Positions 9,304 through 20,307 of a stretch of 64,000 nucleotides of DNA are shown here, piece after piece. The notes below the pieces were generated by a model. It was given only the letters and a program-made list of their open reading frames with translations. It was not told the origin of the DNA and did not search any database. Position 1 is the stretch's first letter. The number at the start of each line of letters is the position of its first letter. This DNA is from Coniferiporia sulphurascens. Lineage: Eukaryota; Basidiomycota; Agaricomycetes; Hymenochaetales; Hymenochaetaceae. Made by a program: the position numbers and the translations under genes. The stretch covers positions 558,001-622,000 of the forward strand of contig NBBA01000007.1 in assembly GCA_002794785.1 (NCBI GenBank), in the 5' to 3' direction.

Positions 9304-11660
9304 AGGGTGTCGTTGTTAACTGAATTGTGCGGGTCGACGTGCATTGAAGGAGACGAAGGGCGTGTTATTGAGGCGTTAGTGAAAAGGTTTCGTCGTGATG
9401 GGTGAACGTTGATAAGATTAGGATTGTTGTTAGACGGTGATGGAGGAGACGACATGGTGATTCGTGTGGGTGTTGGGAATCGGTTGAAGTATAAAGCCCG
9501 TTGTGGGCAGTCTATGGAGTCAGCTGGGTGTGCACCTGAACAGTTAACGCAGAAAAAGTGATCGCATGGTTGATTCTCTTGGTAGCGTGCGCTGGAACAG
9601 CCTGAACACATTTCCCGATGTTGAGATGTGAGGTGTCGTTTCGATGCGCAGTAACGGCATCCTAGCGGTTGTGTACATTGAATCGTAAGGTGTCCGAACT
9701 TCCAACATTTGGTGCATTGCGAGAACCGAGGTTTGGGTTTCCATTCTACGGGAACCGTGGATTGACCGAAAATGAAAAATACCGATGAAGTCACTTTGCG
9801 TAGTAGATCGCCGTTTATATCTTCGAAAGCGAACGAAATGGATGATCTTGATTTCGTAATGAATTCTGGGTTTCGTGCCCATCGAGGGGGTTGGGTGATT
9901 TTGAGTGAACGGAAGAGGTCGTTGAGGAGTAATGATCGGAGAATCTCGAGTTCTGTGAAAATAGGCATGTTGGGCCCGTTTGACGTGATAATGTTGCTGA
10001 TGATGACTTTTGACCATTTTGTATCGCGGGTAATAGTGAGAGGGTGATTGGGTCGTAATTCGAATGCCTCTTTAAGAATCGGAACGATAGTGTTAATAGA
10101 GTTAATCGAAATATTACTTGGGAAAGAAAAAATGCAATTTCCGGACATATTCCAGTCGGCTCCGATGATGCGTATGTGGCGTGCAGTTGGAATGCGATCA
10201 AGTTTTAGTTGAATGCGATCAATGAGTGTTTTTGAGTTTGGTCGGATGGATAATGGAATGTTCTGGCCTTGAAAACGAGCGACGTAACGAGTGAGAGTGG
10301 ATATAGATGCGGGAGCCGATGGTAGAAGTTTTGGTTGATTAGAAGGCATGTTGAGGCCTAAGTGGTCCTTGTACGTGAGGGAACTTATCGGTTGGTTAAC
10401 TAGGGGATTGCATATGAGGACGGGCGACGGAGTGCGTTGTCTCGGGCCTACTGGTCGAAGGCGAGTGACGGGTTCATGTTGGACAATTGGTTGGATGAAA
10501 CCATGGCTGACGTTGTCGGGTTCGTGAAGTTCTTCTGAAAAAGAAACGTGCCTGTTATCTGAATTAGCCGGAATGGGATTGCGATGACTATTAGTATCCA
10601 ACGATGCGACTGTTTCTTCCAATTGAACCATTCTGGAAAGGAGACAGGATTCGAGGTTTTTTGCCTGTAGCAAAGATTGGTCTTGAAGCGTTTTTTGTAG
10701 CGAGTCGATCATGGTTGAGAGAGTCGTAAAATTATGTTCTGTAGGTCGTTGGGCGGAATTGGATTCGATGTCGTTAGATGAGTTATCGTAAATGGAATCT
10801 GGGAATAAGATAGGGTTTTTGACTTTGAAGTCGAACTGGCCAGCGTCATCGATGGTAATTTTTTCGTATACGATAGGTGATTTAGGGTCGGCAGGATGAA
10901 TAACGGTAACCTTCGTGTTGGACGGAACAAAGTGTAAATGGAATAGTTGAATGGCGTTCGCTAGAGAATTCATAGCATGGTCGGTGAGGTGTTGGTTATA
11001 TTTTGAGGGCCATGTTTTTGCGATAAGATTGAGAATCTGTTCAATAGATAGGGTCCATTCATCAAATGATCCTGGTGTTAGAATATTTTCAACAGTGTTC
11101 CGTGTTTCTGAAATAATGATTTGGTCTTCGATATTGGAGTCATCAGGTGTGGGAGTGAAGCGAAGGTGCCGTTGGTGCGTGGGTGGTTCAGAAGACGAAG
11201 ACGATTGTGATTGGACAGAAGTTTGATGTGACATAATAGGGGCTGGGGCGTGTATAATTCCCTGTTGCGTCGTGTTGGTAGGGGAGGCAGCTTGTATGAG
11301 GGATTGGGAGTCAAGCGGAAAGACGATATCCATGGGGGTGACCACCGGGGCTGCAAGAGTAATCTCTGAGTAATTAGCATAATTAGAACTGAAGTCCTGA
11401 AAGTGGGCGTTGAAAGATGGATCCTGAGACGTTGGCATAGATAGAACAGAAGGGGTCTGAGACGACGGTAATGTTTGCTGATATCCTGTTATTTCAATGT
11501 TTTTGTCGATTTCTGAGTTTTCTTTCGGTGGGGACGGAAGAGGACGAGGTGGAGAGTGAGATGCTGGAACGTTGGGTGACTGAGAGTTGTATAGATGCAT
11601 TTCATCGGGGGTGTTGGCGTAGGTCTGGCTGCTGAAAGATGGGTTAGGAGAGTTCGCCAT
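9300..11660 (-). CDS. LINE-1 ORF1: gag-like nucleic-acid-binding protein
   Basis: 786 codons. The first 330 residues are Ser/Pro/Gln-rich and probably disordered; the C-terminal third holds three zinc knuckles: CTKCWKFGHLTIQC (CX2CX4HX4C), CRYCASKRHLTSQH and CVNCSGAHPADSIDC. In related LINEs such proteins coat the element RNA to form the ribonucleoprotein. The start ATG at 11660 lies 201 nt inside the 5' end of the element. The stop TGA shares four bases with the ORF2 start. Confidence 0.93.
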   Translation of the reverse strand: MANSPNPSFSSQTYANTPDEMHLYNSQSPNVPASHSPPRPLPSPPKENSEIDKNIEITGYQQTLPSSQTPSVLSMPTSQDPSFNAHFQDFSSNYANYSEITLAAPVVTPMDIVFPLDSQSLIQAASPTNTTQQGIIHAPAPIMSHQTSVQSQSSSSSEPPTHQRHLRFTPTPDDSNIEDQIIISETRNTVENILTPGSFDEWTLSIEQILNLIAKTWPSKYNQHLTDHAMNSLANAIQLFHLHFVPSNTKVTVIHPADPKSPIVYEKITIDDAGQFDFKVKNPILFPDSIYDNSSNDIESNSAQRPTEHNFTTLSTMIDSLQKTLQDQSLLQAKNLESCLLSRMVQLEETVASLDTNSHRNPIPANSDNRHVSFSEELHEPDNVSHGFIQPIVQHEPVTRLRPVGPRQRTPSPVLICNPLVNQPISSLTYKDHLGLNMPSNQPKLLPSAPASISTLTRYVARFQGQNIPLSIRPNSKTLIDRIQLKLDRIPTARHIRIIGADWNMSGNCIFSFPSNISINSINTIVPILKEAFELRPNHPLTITRDTKWSKVIISNIITSNGPNMPIFTELEILRSLLLNDLFRSLKITQPPRWARNPEFITKSRSSISFAFEDINGDLLRKVTSSVFFIFGQSTVPVEWKPKPRFSQCTKCWKFGHLTIQCTQPLGCRYCASKRHLTSQHREMCSGCSSARYQENQPCDHFFCVNCSGAHPADSIDCPQRALYFNRFPTPTRITMSSPPSPSNNNPNLINVHPSRRNLFTNASITRPSSPSMHVDPHNSVNNDTL

Positions 11661-11861
11661 GGGGGAAAGAAGAATAAAGGGGGTAGGGGAAGTGGAGGAT
11701 GGGAAGTGAGGATGGTTAAAAGTTGAGTGAAAAACAGCTCGACGGATGTCTACTGTGAGGGGAACAGGTGTGGGTGGTTAACCCAGAGACTTTAGGGGCG
11801 GCGAAAGTGGCTGTGCTTAGGGTGAGATGATGGTGGTCAGAGGTCAAGGGGTTGGCAGATG

Positions 11862-11874
11862 GCCACCGTGCAGC
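11862..11874. repeat. Target-site duplication of LINE-1, right copy
   Basis: Second copy of GCCACCGTGCAGC; it ends 50 bp before the VMA4 start codon, so the insertion lies in the VMA4 leader or core promoter. Confidence 0.95.
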
Positions 11875-11924
11875 CGTCGATACCAGCTGCTTAGCACTAA
11901 CAGCACTCACTCGTACCGCCCAAC

Positions 11925-13040
11925 ATGTCGTCGAAAGCACTCAACGATGAGGAGGTCCTTAATGAGATGAACAAGATGGTACGAACAGTAACGGGCTAAA
12001 ATGTACAAAGGCCTGATTTTGTGTCGCGTGCCGCAGGTTGCGTTCATCCGACAGGAGGCGATGGAGAAAGCACGCGAGATCAAGGTAAAGGCCGATGAGG
12101 AGTTTGCTATTGAAAAGGCAGGTATTTATCCTGATAATTGTCGACTACAAATGTTAATGTGCGAGTAAACTATCGACAGGCGAAGCTCGTCAAACAGGCG
12201 CAGCATACCATCGACGTACAACACGAGAAGAAGCGAAAGCAAGCAGAGGTCGCACAGAAAATGTGCGTAGAGTGCCCCCGCCCCCATGGGTTAACTCCCC
12301 GCCGGGACGGGCTGACTGACTTGTCCACCTCTAGTGCACAATCGACACAGCTCAACAAATCGCGTCTGCAGCTGCTCCAGCGACGTGAGGAGCATCTACA
12401 AGACCTCTTCTCTACCGCGCGCGACGCGATCCTAGAGCTCTCCGCAGACGAAGGCCGTTACACGCAGCTTCTCGAGGGCATTATCGTACAGGTATATCTT
12501 GCCACACCTCCCCAGGCTCTGCCTTACGTTGTCCCAATAGGGTCTCCTCCAATTAATGGAACCAGAGGTAACAGTCATCGCACGGCCAAAGGACGTCACG
12601 CTCGTCGAGAAGGCTGCTGAGGGCGCTCGTGCGCAGTACACCGAGATCAGCGGACGCGACGCAACCGTCTTTGTCGTAGGCGATCTCTCCGACACCATGT
12701 ACGTTTCCTCACAGCTCTCCAGCTGGTTCCCTCCTAACGGACTTCCTAATATGCTACTTCACATTCTTCTTTGTTCACGACCGACTGGCTTCATACTGTC
12801 TATGCGCCGTATGTAGTGCCGGTGGCATAAAGCTGCAATCAGCCAACCGCCGAATCACGCTCGACAATACGCTCGATGAGCGACTGAAGTTGCTCGAAAG
12901 CAGAGTACGTCTTTGCGCTCTTTCCCGATCTTGCCCATGTCTCATTTGTATTCCCCTTTCCCCTCTTGCCATGTACAGATGCTACCGGAAATTCGCACGA
13001 TCTCTTCGGTCCCAACGAAAACCGCAAATTCTATACCTGA
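11925..13040 (+). CDS. VMA4: V-type proton ATPase subunit E
   Basis: Peripheral-stalk subunit E of the V1 sector, linking the catalytic head to the membrane part at the vacuole.
Seven exons: 11925-11978, 12037-12117, 12180-12262, 12335-12491, 12541-12698, 12817-12904, 12979-13040. Conserved stretches: VAFIRQEAMEKAREI, ADEEFAIEKAKLVKQ, EKKRKQAEVAQK, LLEGIIVQ, DNTLDERLKLLE, MLPEIR, and the terminal FGPNENRKFYT.
Odd points: intron 2 needs a GC-AG donor (AAG|GCAGGT) to keep frame, and the last exon loses one base near 13000, so MLPEIRT and the conserved C-terminus are in different frames. With that base counted the length is 227 codons, normal for the family. LINE-1 sits 50 bp upstream. Assembly error or a decaying allele are both possible. 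Confidence 0.9.
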
Positions 13041-13549
13041 GTGGTTTCTCGTCTTGCCCTTAACGACTTAAAGAAGGAAGGGGGGAAATAGAACGCCGGA
13101 CGATATCTTTTCCTACTAGTTTCCTACCTGTATCATCGTTCATTGGCTCTGCATAATGCGTACGGATTTTAAATCATGTTGTTCGCGTTTGACCCAGAGT
13201 ATGAAGGAAAGCGAAGGAGTTCCTCGCCCCAAAAGGTGTAAAGTTGCAGGACGTGCAATTGTAGGTAGACATGACAGGGATGTACGTGTACAACATGATC
13301 CACTTCGCGAAACGCGGAGATAACGATAGCGAGGAAAAGCGAAAGCGGACAAACAGGCCAGCCTCGGCTGACGGCAGAGAAAGAGGTCGGTCGAGGAAGG
13401 AAGACGAATCAGGAGCGAGCCTGCTTGCAAAACATATACACTGACTGGGCGCAGACATCCACAGCAAATAAAAAAGGGTATACGGAGGGTATGCAAGAAT
13501 AGCAATAAAGACCGACTTGCAAGTTTTCCCAGTGCCTGTCGGCAAGCAT
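13041..13549. other. Intergenic, convergent 3' ends
   Basis: About 0.5 kb between the convergent ends of VMA4 and the MARVEL gene. Overlapping minus-strand frames here (13635-13140) look like chance Cys/Leu/Ser-rich translations of 3' UTR. Nothing else seen. Confidence 0.5.
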
Positions 13550-14621
13550 CTATCTGGAGAAATCCACAAAGCTCCCGCGCATGTCCGCACGGCCTGTCGC
13601 ACTCGCATGCTGTACCGCTCCGATGCTGACCTCAAAGCCGGTCAGGAAGCTCGACGTGCGGCGGTGCACGCCGCCGCGCGCGTCACTCGCGCTCGTACCG
13701 CCAAATGCGTAATCTCCGGTGGTGGCGCTGGTGTCGCGATAGCGGGTTGCGTAGCGCGCGAGCGAGGTGCTCCAGACGTGCGTGTTCCACGCGCGTGCTC
13801 GCGTATGGTGAAGCGCACGATGAAGAGCGTCGCTAGGAGCACTGGGCAGGTGAGAGGTGAGATGCATCAGGGGAGATGAGGGACCAAAATATACGTGGCA
13901 GCAGGGGAGGGACTCACGAATGACCCACTCGACCCAGACGAAGGCCTTGAGTGCCTGGAGGTCGCGGCACCATTCGCGTTCGGGTACGAACTCCGCAGGG
14001 ATTGCGCCACAGGCCAGCGGGACGTGCCTCCAACGGGACGTCGAGAACGCGTTGAATGCTAAGAGTTGCGCGAAAGGGGTATTATAGGTGGTTTTGCAGA
14101 TGATGAGCACATGCACTTCGGGAAAGGAGAAGAAAAAATAGGAAAAGCCGTACCGAGCCAGAAGACGGTGAGGATCCCGAGTAAAGCAATTTCGAATGGC
14201 GGCGCGGACGTGAAAGGGTTCCTCAGAGTAAAGTCGAGTAGAAGTCTGATAGTTTACAGGAGCTGAGTCAGTGTCAACACAGTTCTGAATCTGACGGTTG
14301 GCACTGACGATATGGAGAGCAGGATGAGGGTCGCTATAGAGAGGCCAAAGGGAAAGAGGTCCGCTACGACTGTCTCAACAGATTAGCCACATATGAGTAC
14401 CGGAGAAAGGATATGCCTACAAAAGAAGGACTGGAACTGGTTAATGCGCGTAGAAAGCGCGAGCACTACAATGTTCACTGCGTAGAGTACGGCTTCACGT
14501 TCATCCGCCGACAACTCGTCGTCAGTCCTTGTGATCCTGAGCTCGCAGCAAGAAGAGGTGACAACGCACCATAAATTCTCAGACGTGTCTTTCCGATGTT
14601 CGAGTATGCACCTAACGCCAT
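13550..14621 (-). CDS. MARVEL-type four-helix membrane protein
   Basis: Basidiomycete MARVEL-domain protein; such proteins sit in membranes, and a precise role is not known for this group. Six exons: 14621-14570, 14492-14421, 14363-14309, 14245-14154, 14058-13918, 13841-13550.
Four hydrophobic segments are visible: LYAVNIVVLALS, LSIATLILLSISLLL, FEIALLGILTVFWL and LLLATLFIVRF. Between helices 3 and 4 is the family-typical loop with REWCRDLQALKAF. The tail is Gly/Ser/Thr-rich.
The start MALGAYSNIGKTRLRIY was chosen because it joins helix 1 in frame.
Odd: one base is missing near 13783, between IREHARG and THVWSTSLARY; with it the sum is exactly 235 codons. Frame restoration and family call are by my recognition of the motifs. 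Confidence 0.75.
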
Positions 14622-15343
14622 TTCCAAATTTGAAGAAGGTAAAGAGTGTCTTCGCGGTCCGGAAAAAGAGAGGAGCTTGAAGAGGAGGAAAGCAGACAAG
14701 TGAAGGGGTAAAACAGAGAAGAGATGAAAGATATAAGAGAGCTAACAGCACCGGGCTGCAGCTTAAAAACACAGCAGCAGACTGATGATGGTTGCAGCTG
14801 AAAACTATATGTATAGTATAATGACAGCACTCTAGTTCCCCTGGGCAACCTCCTGTACTTCCTCCGATTAGTCATTCTAAGCCACAAGATCGACGTTTAA
14901 AAAATAGACTCCGAGCTTCAGCCGCGGCCCGCGACAACAATAATGAAGACCGTCGGAGCTACTTATGGCCATGAACCTATAAATTCATCCATCTACATCA
15001 TGTGCATCTATTCGACTTAGACTGAGGCATTTCGACTGCTGTTAATGATGACGACAGTATCTCTATATTAGTCCTGCATATGAGCTACTTGCGGTCAGAG
15101 AAAACAGCTTTTATATGATTAAGCTTAGATGTGGCGGGAGTATTAAACGGTGAAATAGTAGGAGATTTGTACATACAGTATACTTTTATATAGTTTCCGT
15201 TGAGGCACTGAACTCGTGCAAAATCCTAATCCACCCTAAAACTTTCATCTCATGGCGACTGCGCACGTCAAGAACTCTCACGAAGAGCCTAACCTTGAAC
15301 CAAGGTGAGTAAGCATATCACTTCTTCGACAAGACTGCATCAC
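14622..15343. other. Intergenic
   Basis: 0.72 kb between two minus-strand genes: promoter side of the MARVEL gene and 3' flank of FunK1-1. AT-rich around 15000-15200. A short plus-strand ATG exon-like stretch at 15253 with a good donor leads only into antisense FunK1 sequence; I do not call it. Confidence 0.5.
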
Positions 15344-17864
15344 TCACTTCTGTGCCTTTTGGACAGGAGCTTGGGACAAATCGTCCGCGGTTGGCTCATC
15401 AGATGCCTTCCTCTTCAACGGCGACTCGGGGTAATACGAAACGAGCACGATCCCCTCAGTTCTAGTGTCTTCAATGAACTTGTCCCATAGCTTGTTGTAA
15501 TGGGCATACACCCCGTTATACGCTTGTCTGTCAATCATCTTCGGGTAGGTGGCCTCGGCTTTGTAATACATATATCGGAGAACCTTCCTCAGGGCATGTA
15601 TAATGTTTATAACAATCACAGCCGACTTGTCCCGGGGAAGGGAACTCAGCGCTTCTAGATACGACGTATCGTCCTTGAGGAAAAGGTCGCGGTGCATTTC
15701 GAAACGGCCTCCGGGAAAGAGCTCTCTTATACGCGAAGTCCGTTCGGTTCTCTTCGAGTTATTCGTCTCGGGTCGAGATTTGTCATCGTAAAAGAAGGCC
15801 ACCCGGACTAGGATCCACCACAATGATTCCATGTCGTGGAGGCCGTTATAGTTAAATTCTGGACGAATTATGGCATCTTGTTTAGCATTTGAGTCCGAGG
15901 CGTCCTCATCATGTCGTTTTGCCCTTGCTACTATCTCTGACAGTTTAGCACTATAGGCCTCAAGATCTAGTGGCTCCCTCATAACGGGCAGGTGTCGATA
16001 GCGGAGAGAGGAGGCCTCGACTGCCATAAAGTCGTACGTTCCCTTAGAGAAAATTTTAATGTCAGTTACGGGAGCCGTCCAAGGAGAGGGAAAAAACACA
16101 CGACCCGAGCTTCGTATTTCCCGTCAGTGCTCATCCGCTTCGCAAATTCTAAATCTCCTAAAAGCCCACGTCCCTCGTATAGGTACACATTACCACAGCT
16201 TATGTCTCTGTGCGTCCAACCGCAGCGGTGCATGTATTCTAAAGCTGAGGGGAAATGCAACAAATCAGCCAACCATACAACCCAGTAGGCAATTACAGAC
16301 AACTACGCGTACCTTTTGTACAACCTTTCAACGATGCGAATACACCACGCAGAGTCCTCACCTTGTACATTGATTCAGCAACTTCTTTGTATAATATACG
16401 ATAATGAATCATATGATGGATGTGTTTCCGGTGATTCTCTTCGCTCGATGTGCATGAGCATCCTTGAGTTCCCCAAGGGATGGTATAGCTACGATCTATG
16501 AAGAGCTCGAAAGGCTCCCCAAAGGAAGGAACAGCGTTGCGCATATGTATTTTGCACGTGTGGTCCTCCTGTCCGTTGACTTTAACTTTGTTAGAGCTTA
16601 TAGGTGTTATGAAGTGCTTTGCCGCCGCGTCCCTTTCACTCTTTCCGAGTTGAGCTTCTATGTCGGAAAATAAGTCGTTGTATATATCATGTTCAAGCAC
16701 CTGATCATCGTTAAGCCAGACGTCTTTTAGGACGAGTTCGTTCTTGGATCCCTCTTTTGTTACCTTGAAGACTCTCGTCCCTCGACCGAGCATATCAGGT
16801 CCAAATTCTGCCAGAACACCCACGGTATCGTAGACTTCTCCGTCAACTTCGATGTGGTAGGTATGAACTCTGCCCTTGGTGGAAACAGTTACCGTGGGAT
16901 CCCAACCCAGTTCAGCCTTCGTCGCAAAGGCGAGTGAAAGGAAAATATGAGTAAGTGTCGCGTGGTCCTATATTCTAAATGTCAGCGGCGAGCCCGGTGG
17001 CGCACGATAATAAGATCACCTCGACGAAGTTGAAAGCTTCCGTTACCATGATCACGGTCCGAGACGAAAACCACAACCTCATACTCGTATTCTCAACGGT
17101 GATTCCAAATACGAAGCGACGGCAAGGGTCTGAGTTCATTGCGTGTTGCAGACTGCACAGCTGCTTTTTCACATTCTACAAATTCCGGTCAATAACAAAT
17201 CTGGAGTTGAGGGTTCTGCATTCACGTCATTCCGGTTTTCATAATGGTCGTCCTCCTCAGTTTCAAGCGTCAATGCAATATCGTGCCGATGTCTCTGGGA
17301 TCCGGTTGCGACACGATCTTCAGCTTCCTTGAGTATCATGTAGCCACGAGGTCCGGATGGGAGGTTTCCCTCGGAGTCGGGTGTTATATTTGAGGAATCC
17401 ATGCGCAACACAAGTGTTTGTTCAAGACCATGAGGATTTTCGTTTGCGACCTTGATGATCGAGTTGAAGAGTTCTTCGACAGGTGCGAAAGATTTAGGGT
17501 CCTGGAGGTGGGCACCCGCACCACAGATCGGGTCTTCTGGAAAGCATTCCCACCTGCCCTTTGTTATGGACCCCTTCCTTTCCAAGGACGCAACGACTTC
17601 GCCGACCTCAAACCGGTCTTGCAACGGAGGAAGGATATTATTCTTGAAGAAATCTAGGTCGACTTCAGGAACAGAGTGCTTTAAGCCGACCTTGATCTCA
17701 TGGCCCCTGTCCAAAATGTCTTCCCAATTCAACTTGTGATCACCTTGGACGGAAGTGGACGTGTTGACTGCAGGAGACATCCCAGACTGTTGAGATTCTT
17801 CAGGAGAATGTGCAGACGAGTTTTCTGTGCATTGAGGCTTCTCAGTGAAAGGATTTTCCGTCAT
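15344..17864 (-). CDS. FunK1-type fungal protein kinase 1 (intact)
   Basis: Member of the fungal kinase family FunK1 (Pkinase_fungal), multiplied in agaricomycetes; substrates unknown.
Five exons, 17864-17226, 17175-17020, 16967-16313, 16244-16102, 16042-15344, give 2292 nt, 763 codons without a frame break.
Visible: Gly-rich strand GRGTRVFKV, Lys in LVLKDVW, catalytic loop HRDISCGN, metal site LLGDLEFAK (DLE in place of DFG), activation segment GTYDFMAVE, and the family signature HDMESLWWIL. About 280 residues of N-terminal domain precede the kinase fold; the C-terminus ends in a short basic LKRKASDE stretch.
All catalytic residues are present, so it may be active. It is the most diverged copy of the array and is not part of the 20-28 kb duplication. 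Confidence 0.92.
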
Positions 17865-17955
17865 GGGGACAGGCGCTGTTTATGAATGGTCTGGCGAAAC
17901 GGTGATGGGTTGCAAAAAGTACGAAGCGAAAAGCCGCGTCGCAATATACGTTGGT

Positions 17956-17978
17956 CACGTGCTCGCGTTACTCACGTG
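17956..17978 (-). promoter_or_regulatory. Two CACGTG boxes upstream of FunK1-1
   Basis: CACGTG at 17956-17961 and 17973-17978, 92-114 bp before the start codon. The same hexamer occurs at similar distance before four other FunK1 copies. bHLH/Cbf1-type factors bind this sequence; that they act here is inference. Confidence 0.5.
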
Positions 17979-18110
17979 ATAATATAAGCGCTCAGCGCGA
18001 TCGGTTACGTACCTTCCGAAATCAATCCGAACTTGGGCAATATAGCACCAGCGTGTTTATAGTATCATAACGCTGTTCGCATACACCTGTCTTCAGACGG
18101 ATTTTGTTGT

Positions 18111-19390
18111 ATGATGGCGGACGTCTTACCGAAGGACCTGATCTTTGACCTCGTCTCCGTGGATGAGGTTCCTGCCGCGCACGCGATTGAGGTCGCAGGT
18201 AATCTATCTTTTCGGGACGTCCATCTACACGGATTACTCGTTGATCTGACCTGCAAGTTGTCTAGGTTTCCCCACAGATGAGGCAGCCACGCTCGAGCAA
18301 TTCTATTCCCGCCAGGTACAAGCACCCGAACTCTTTTACGGCGCGTTCCTTCCCCCGCGCTCGGATGATAGCAACAGCCCCATCCATGGGCGCACGCTCG
18401 TAGGGTACGCCTGCGCAACGCGTGCCGCAGGATCCACGCTTACGCATGCGTCACTGAATGCGCACGATCCCACGGGAAACGCCATATGTATACACGCTGT
18501 GGGGGTCACGCCGGCCTTGCAACGTCGCGGAATCGCGCGCGCCCTGCTGCGAGCATACATCCAACGTTGCGTGCCGCGCCGCTTCCGGGATGCGACGTGG
18601 TGCTTCTTCTGTGTCATGAAGAGCTGCGCGCTCTGTATGAACAGCAGGCTTCACGTACGGTGGCCCGAGTACAGTAATCCACGGTACAAGGCCATGGCTT
18701 GAGATGCAGCTCGTGCTGGACGATAAAACGGGGACAGGAGCGGAGGGGGAAAGTAGCCAAGGCATCCCGTCAGGACTTATCGAGGCTATGCAGGCAAGCT
18801 CTAGCGAGGGATCGAGGCGGGTCCGCCCTACTGCACGCTCGTTTGCGAATTTCGGCAGCGTTGATGAGGTCGTATCCCTAGACTCTTCCACACCCAACAC
18901 AAGAGTGAATAAATACGACTTGCTTTGCCCGCGTCTGGGGTGTGGAAGTATAATCTTGAAAGGCGGCGTTGGTCAGCTTATCGAAAAGGATATCATCCAG
19001 GTACCTGCAGTCGCGCTTACTTTCTTTATTGTCTATGGGAAAAGAGAACTACCGGCTAAAGTTAAATATCTAGCTTGAACCGTCCGAGAAAGCCCCTGCC
19101 GCGCTCCTCACACCGCTACCACCTGTGGGCCAGGCGGTACACTGCTGGCTCGTGCAACCGACACCGATGGCATTCGAGAATATCGGTTTCTCTCGGCCTA
19201 TCGCACAAGCATCCGAGCGTGTGCATCCTTTTTCAATATGCAAGCCAAAATATTCAGAGCTCATTTTCCGATAGATGCGAAAACGAAACTACTGAGTTGC
19301 GCGGACTGCGATCTTGGCCCACTTGGGTGGTGCTTTGAGGGCGGGCGCGAGTTCTGGTTAGTATGCACACGCGTCGGATATCGGATGTAG
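18111..19390 (+). CDS. AANAT-like N-acetyltransferase fused to an MSS4-like domain
   Basis: Four exons: 18111-18198, 18266-19000, 19074-19218, 19275-19390. The first 200 or so residues read as an arylalkylamine/polyamine-type GNAT acetyltransferase: AICIHAVGVTPALQRRGIAR (acetyl-CoA loop), then in shifted frames VVLLLCHEELRALYE and VIHGTRPWLEMQL. After a 70-residue linker the same open frame continues into an MSS4/Dss4-type Rab-binding domain: NKYDLLCPRLGCGSIILKGG (first Cys pair), FENIGFSR, SCADCDLGPLGW (second Cys pair) and a C-terminal EFWLVCTRV.
MSS4 proteins bind nucleotide-free Rab GTPases; the acetyltransferase acts on small amines.
Odd: one base appears missing near 18565 and another near 18642. 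Adding two bases gives exactly 362 codons including stop. The join between domains (18704-19000) is uninterrupted, so the fusion itself does not depend on the frame breaks. Confidence 0.75.
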
Positions 19391-19768
19391 GTTTTTGTGT
19401 AATAGATACTGGTAGTTTCACGCTAGCTTCAATGGAATCAATCCATCTTCAATCCCTTTCACTTGACTGACCGTATTGTCTCTTTTTTTCGATGTGACTT
19501 CTTAAACCCGGAGGACATGCAGCTTGGGTTGAAAAGACGGTCGACAGCGCTGGGTCCTGCATACACTCTCTGTACTTTGGGATCCTCCGGCGACAATTCC
19601 CCAGGATCCTTCTCTTAAGGAACTCGAGTACTCTGCCGTTGTACAAAGAATCCCTTGGCCTTATTCTGATTGAGGCCGGATGGAGTAGACCAAGTTCTTA
19701 AATCTTGGTTCGCAACCACGGAGTTCTCCAAATGAACCTCCCCCGTAACTCAAGAGTCTGCGGACAAT
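19391..19768. other. Intergenic
   Basis: 3' flank of the fusion gene up to the edge of the duplicated FunK1 segment. Nothing recognised. Confidence 0.5.
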
Positions 19769-20307
19769 ACACTCACAGGATTTATTGTATCATACACCGT
19801 ACAGCCAAAGTTTATCCTAAAGATTATGAGAAGGGGACCAAGAAGCAGTGCCCGACACCCAAAAGAAGTATTGAAATCCATAGTCTGGTAGAGAAAAAGA
19901 AACTATTTACGCCTCACATAAGTTTTTAGCTTGTACTACGTTACAGGGTCAAGCATAATAAGTGATGAGATACTAAGATACACTGAAGACGAGAATACAC
20001 AAGTCGTCCGTTGAAAAAAAAGCTTTATGCATTGTAGGGTATTACGAACGTGTGATATACATAGCTGTTGTGATTAGTCTATTGGATCGTGATTGAGCGT
20101 AGCATGAAAGGTGATATAATACAACGAAAATATACTGTATGCTCATTTCAGGTTTACAATGCGATCATGAGATCCGTACGGGATAGGAAAGTTTTGAAAT
20201 AGATATTTGATATCCAAACTTAGTTTGTCGCGTCATGAGACCTCACATGAAGTCCGGTCTTGAAAAGGTGGGTAAGTGCACGTCCCATGATAGTTAAACA
20301 TAGTGGC
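19769..20307. other. 3' flank of FunK1-2, inside unit A
   Basis: Non-coding. Repeated in diverged form at 24804-25287 (downstream of FunK1-3). No gene seen. Confidence 0.6.

Larger units (their letters stand above)
5163..11861 (-). mobile_element. LINE-1: full-length non-LTR retrotransposon (Tad-like)
   Basis: A 6.7-kb element bounded by a perfect 13-bp target duplication. On its own strand: 5' UTR 11861-11661, ORF1 11660-9300, ORF2 9303-5356, 3' UTR to 5197, then a 34-nt poly(A) tail (T-run 5163-5196 on the plus strand). ORF2 carries endonuclease, reverse transcriptase, RNase H and a C-terminal zinc motif; ORF1 has three zinc knuckles. This two-ORF layout with RNase H fits the Tad-type group of fungal LINEs (family assignment inferred, no phylogeny done). 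All domains look intact. Base composition is clearly more AT-rich than LINE-2, so the two elements belong to different lineages. The element is head-to-head with VMA4. Confidence 0.97.

Noticed and set aside
15253..15490. Plus-strand ATG exon with a good donor, followed by an open frame
   Set aside because: The second part is antisense to the FunK1-1 C-terminal exon; no family resemblance.
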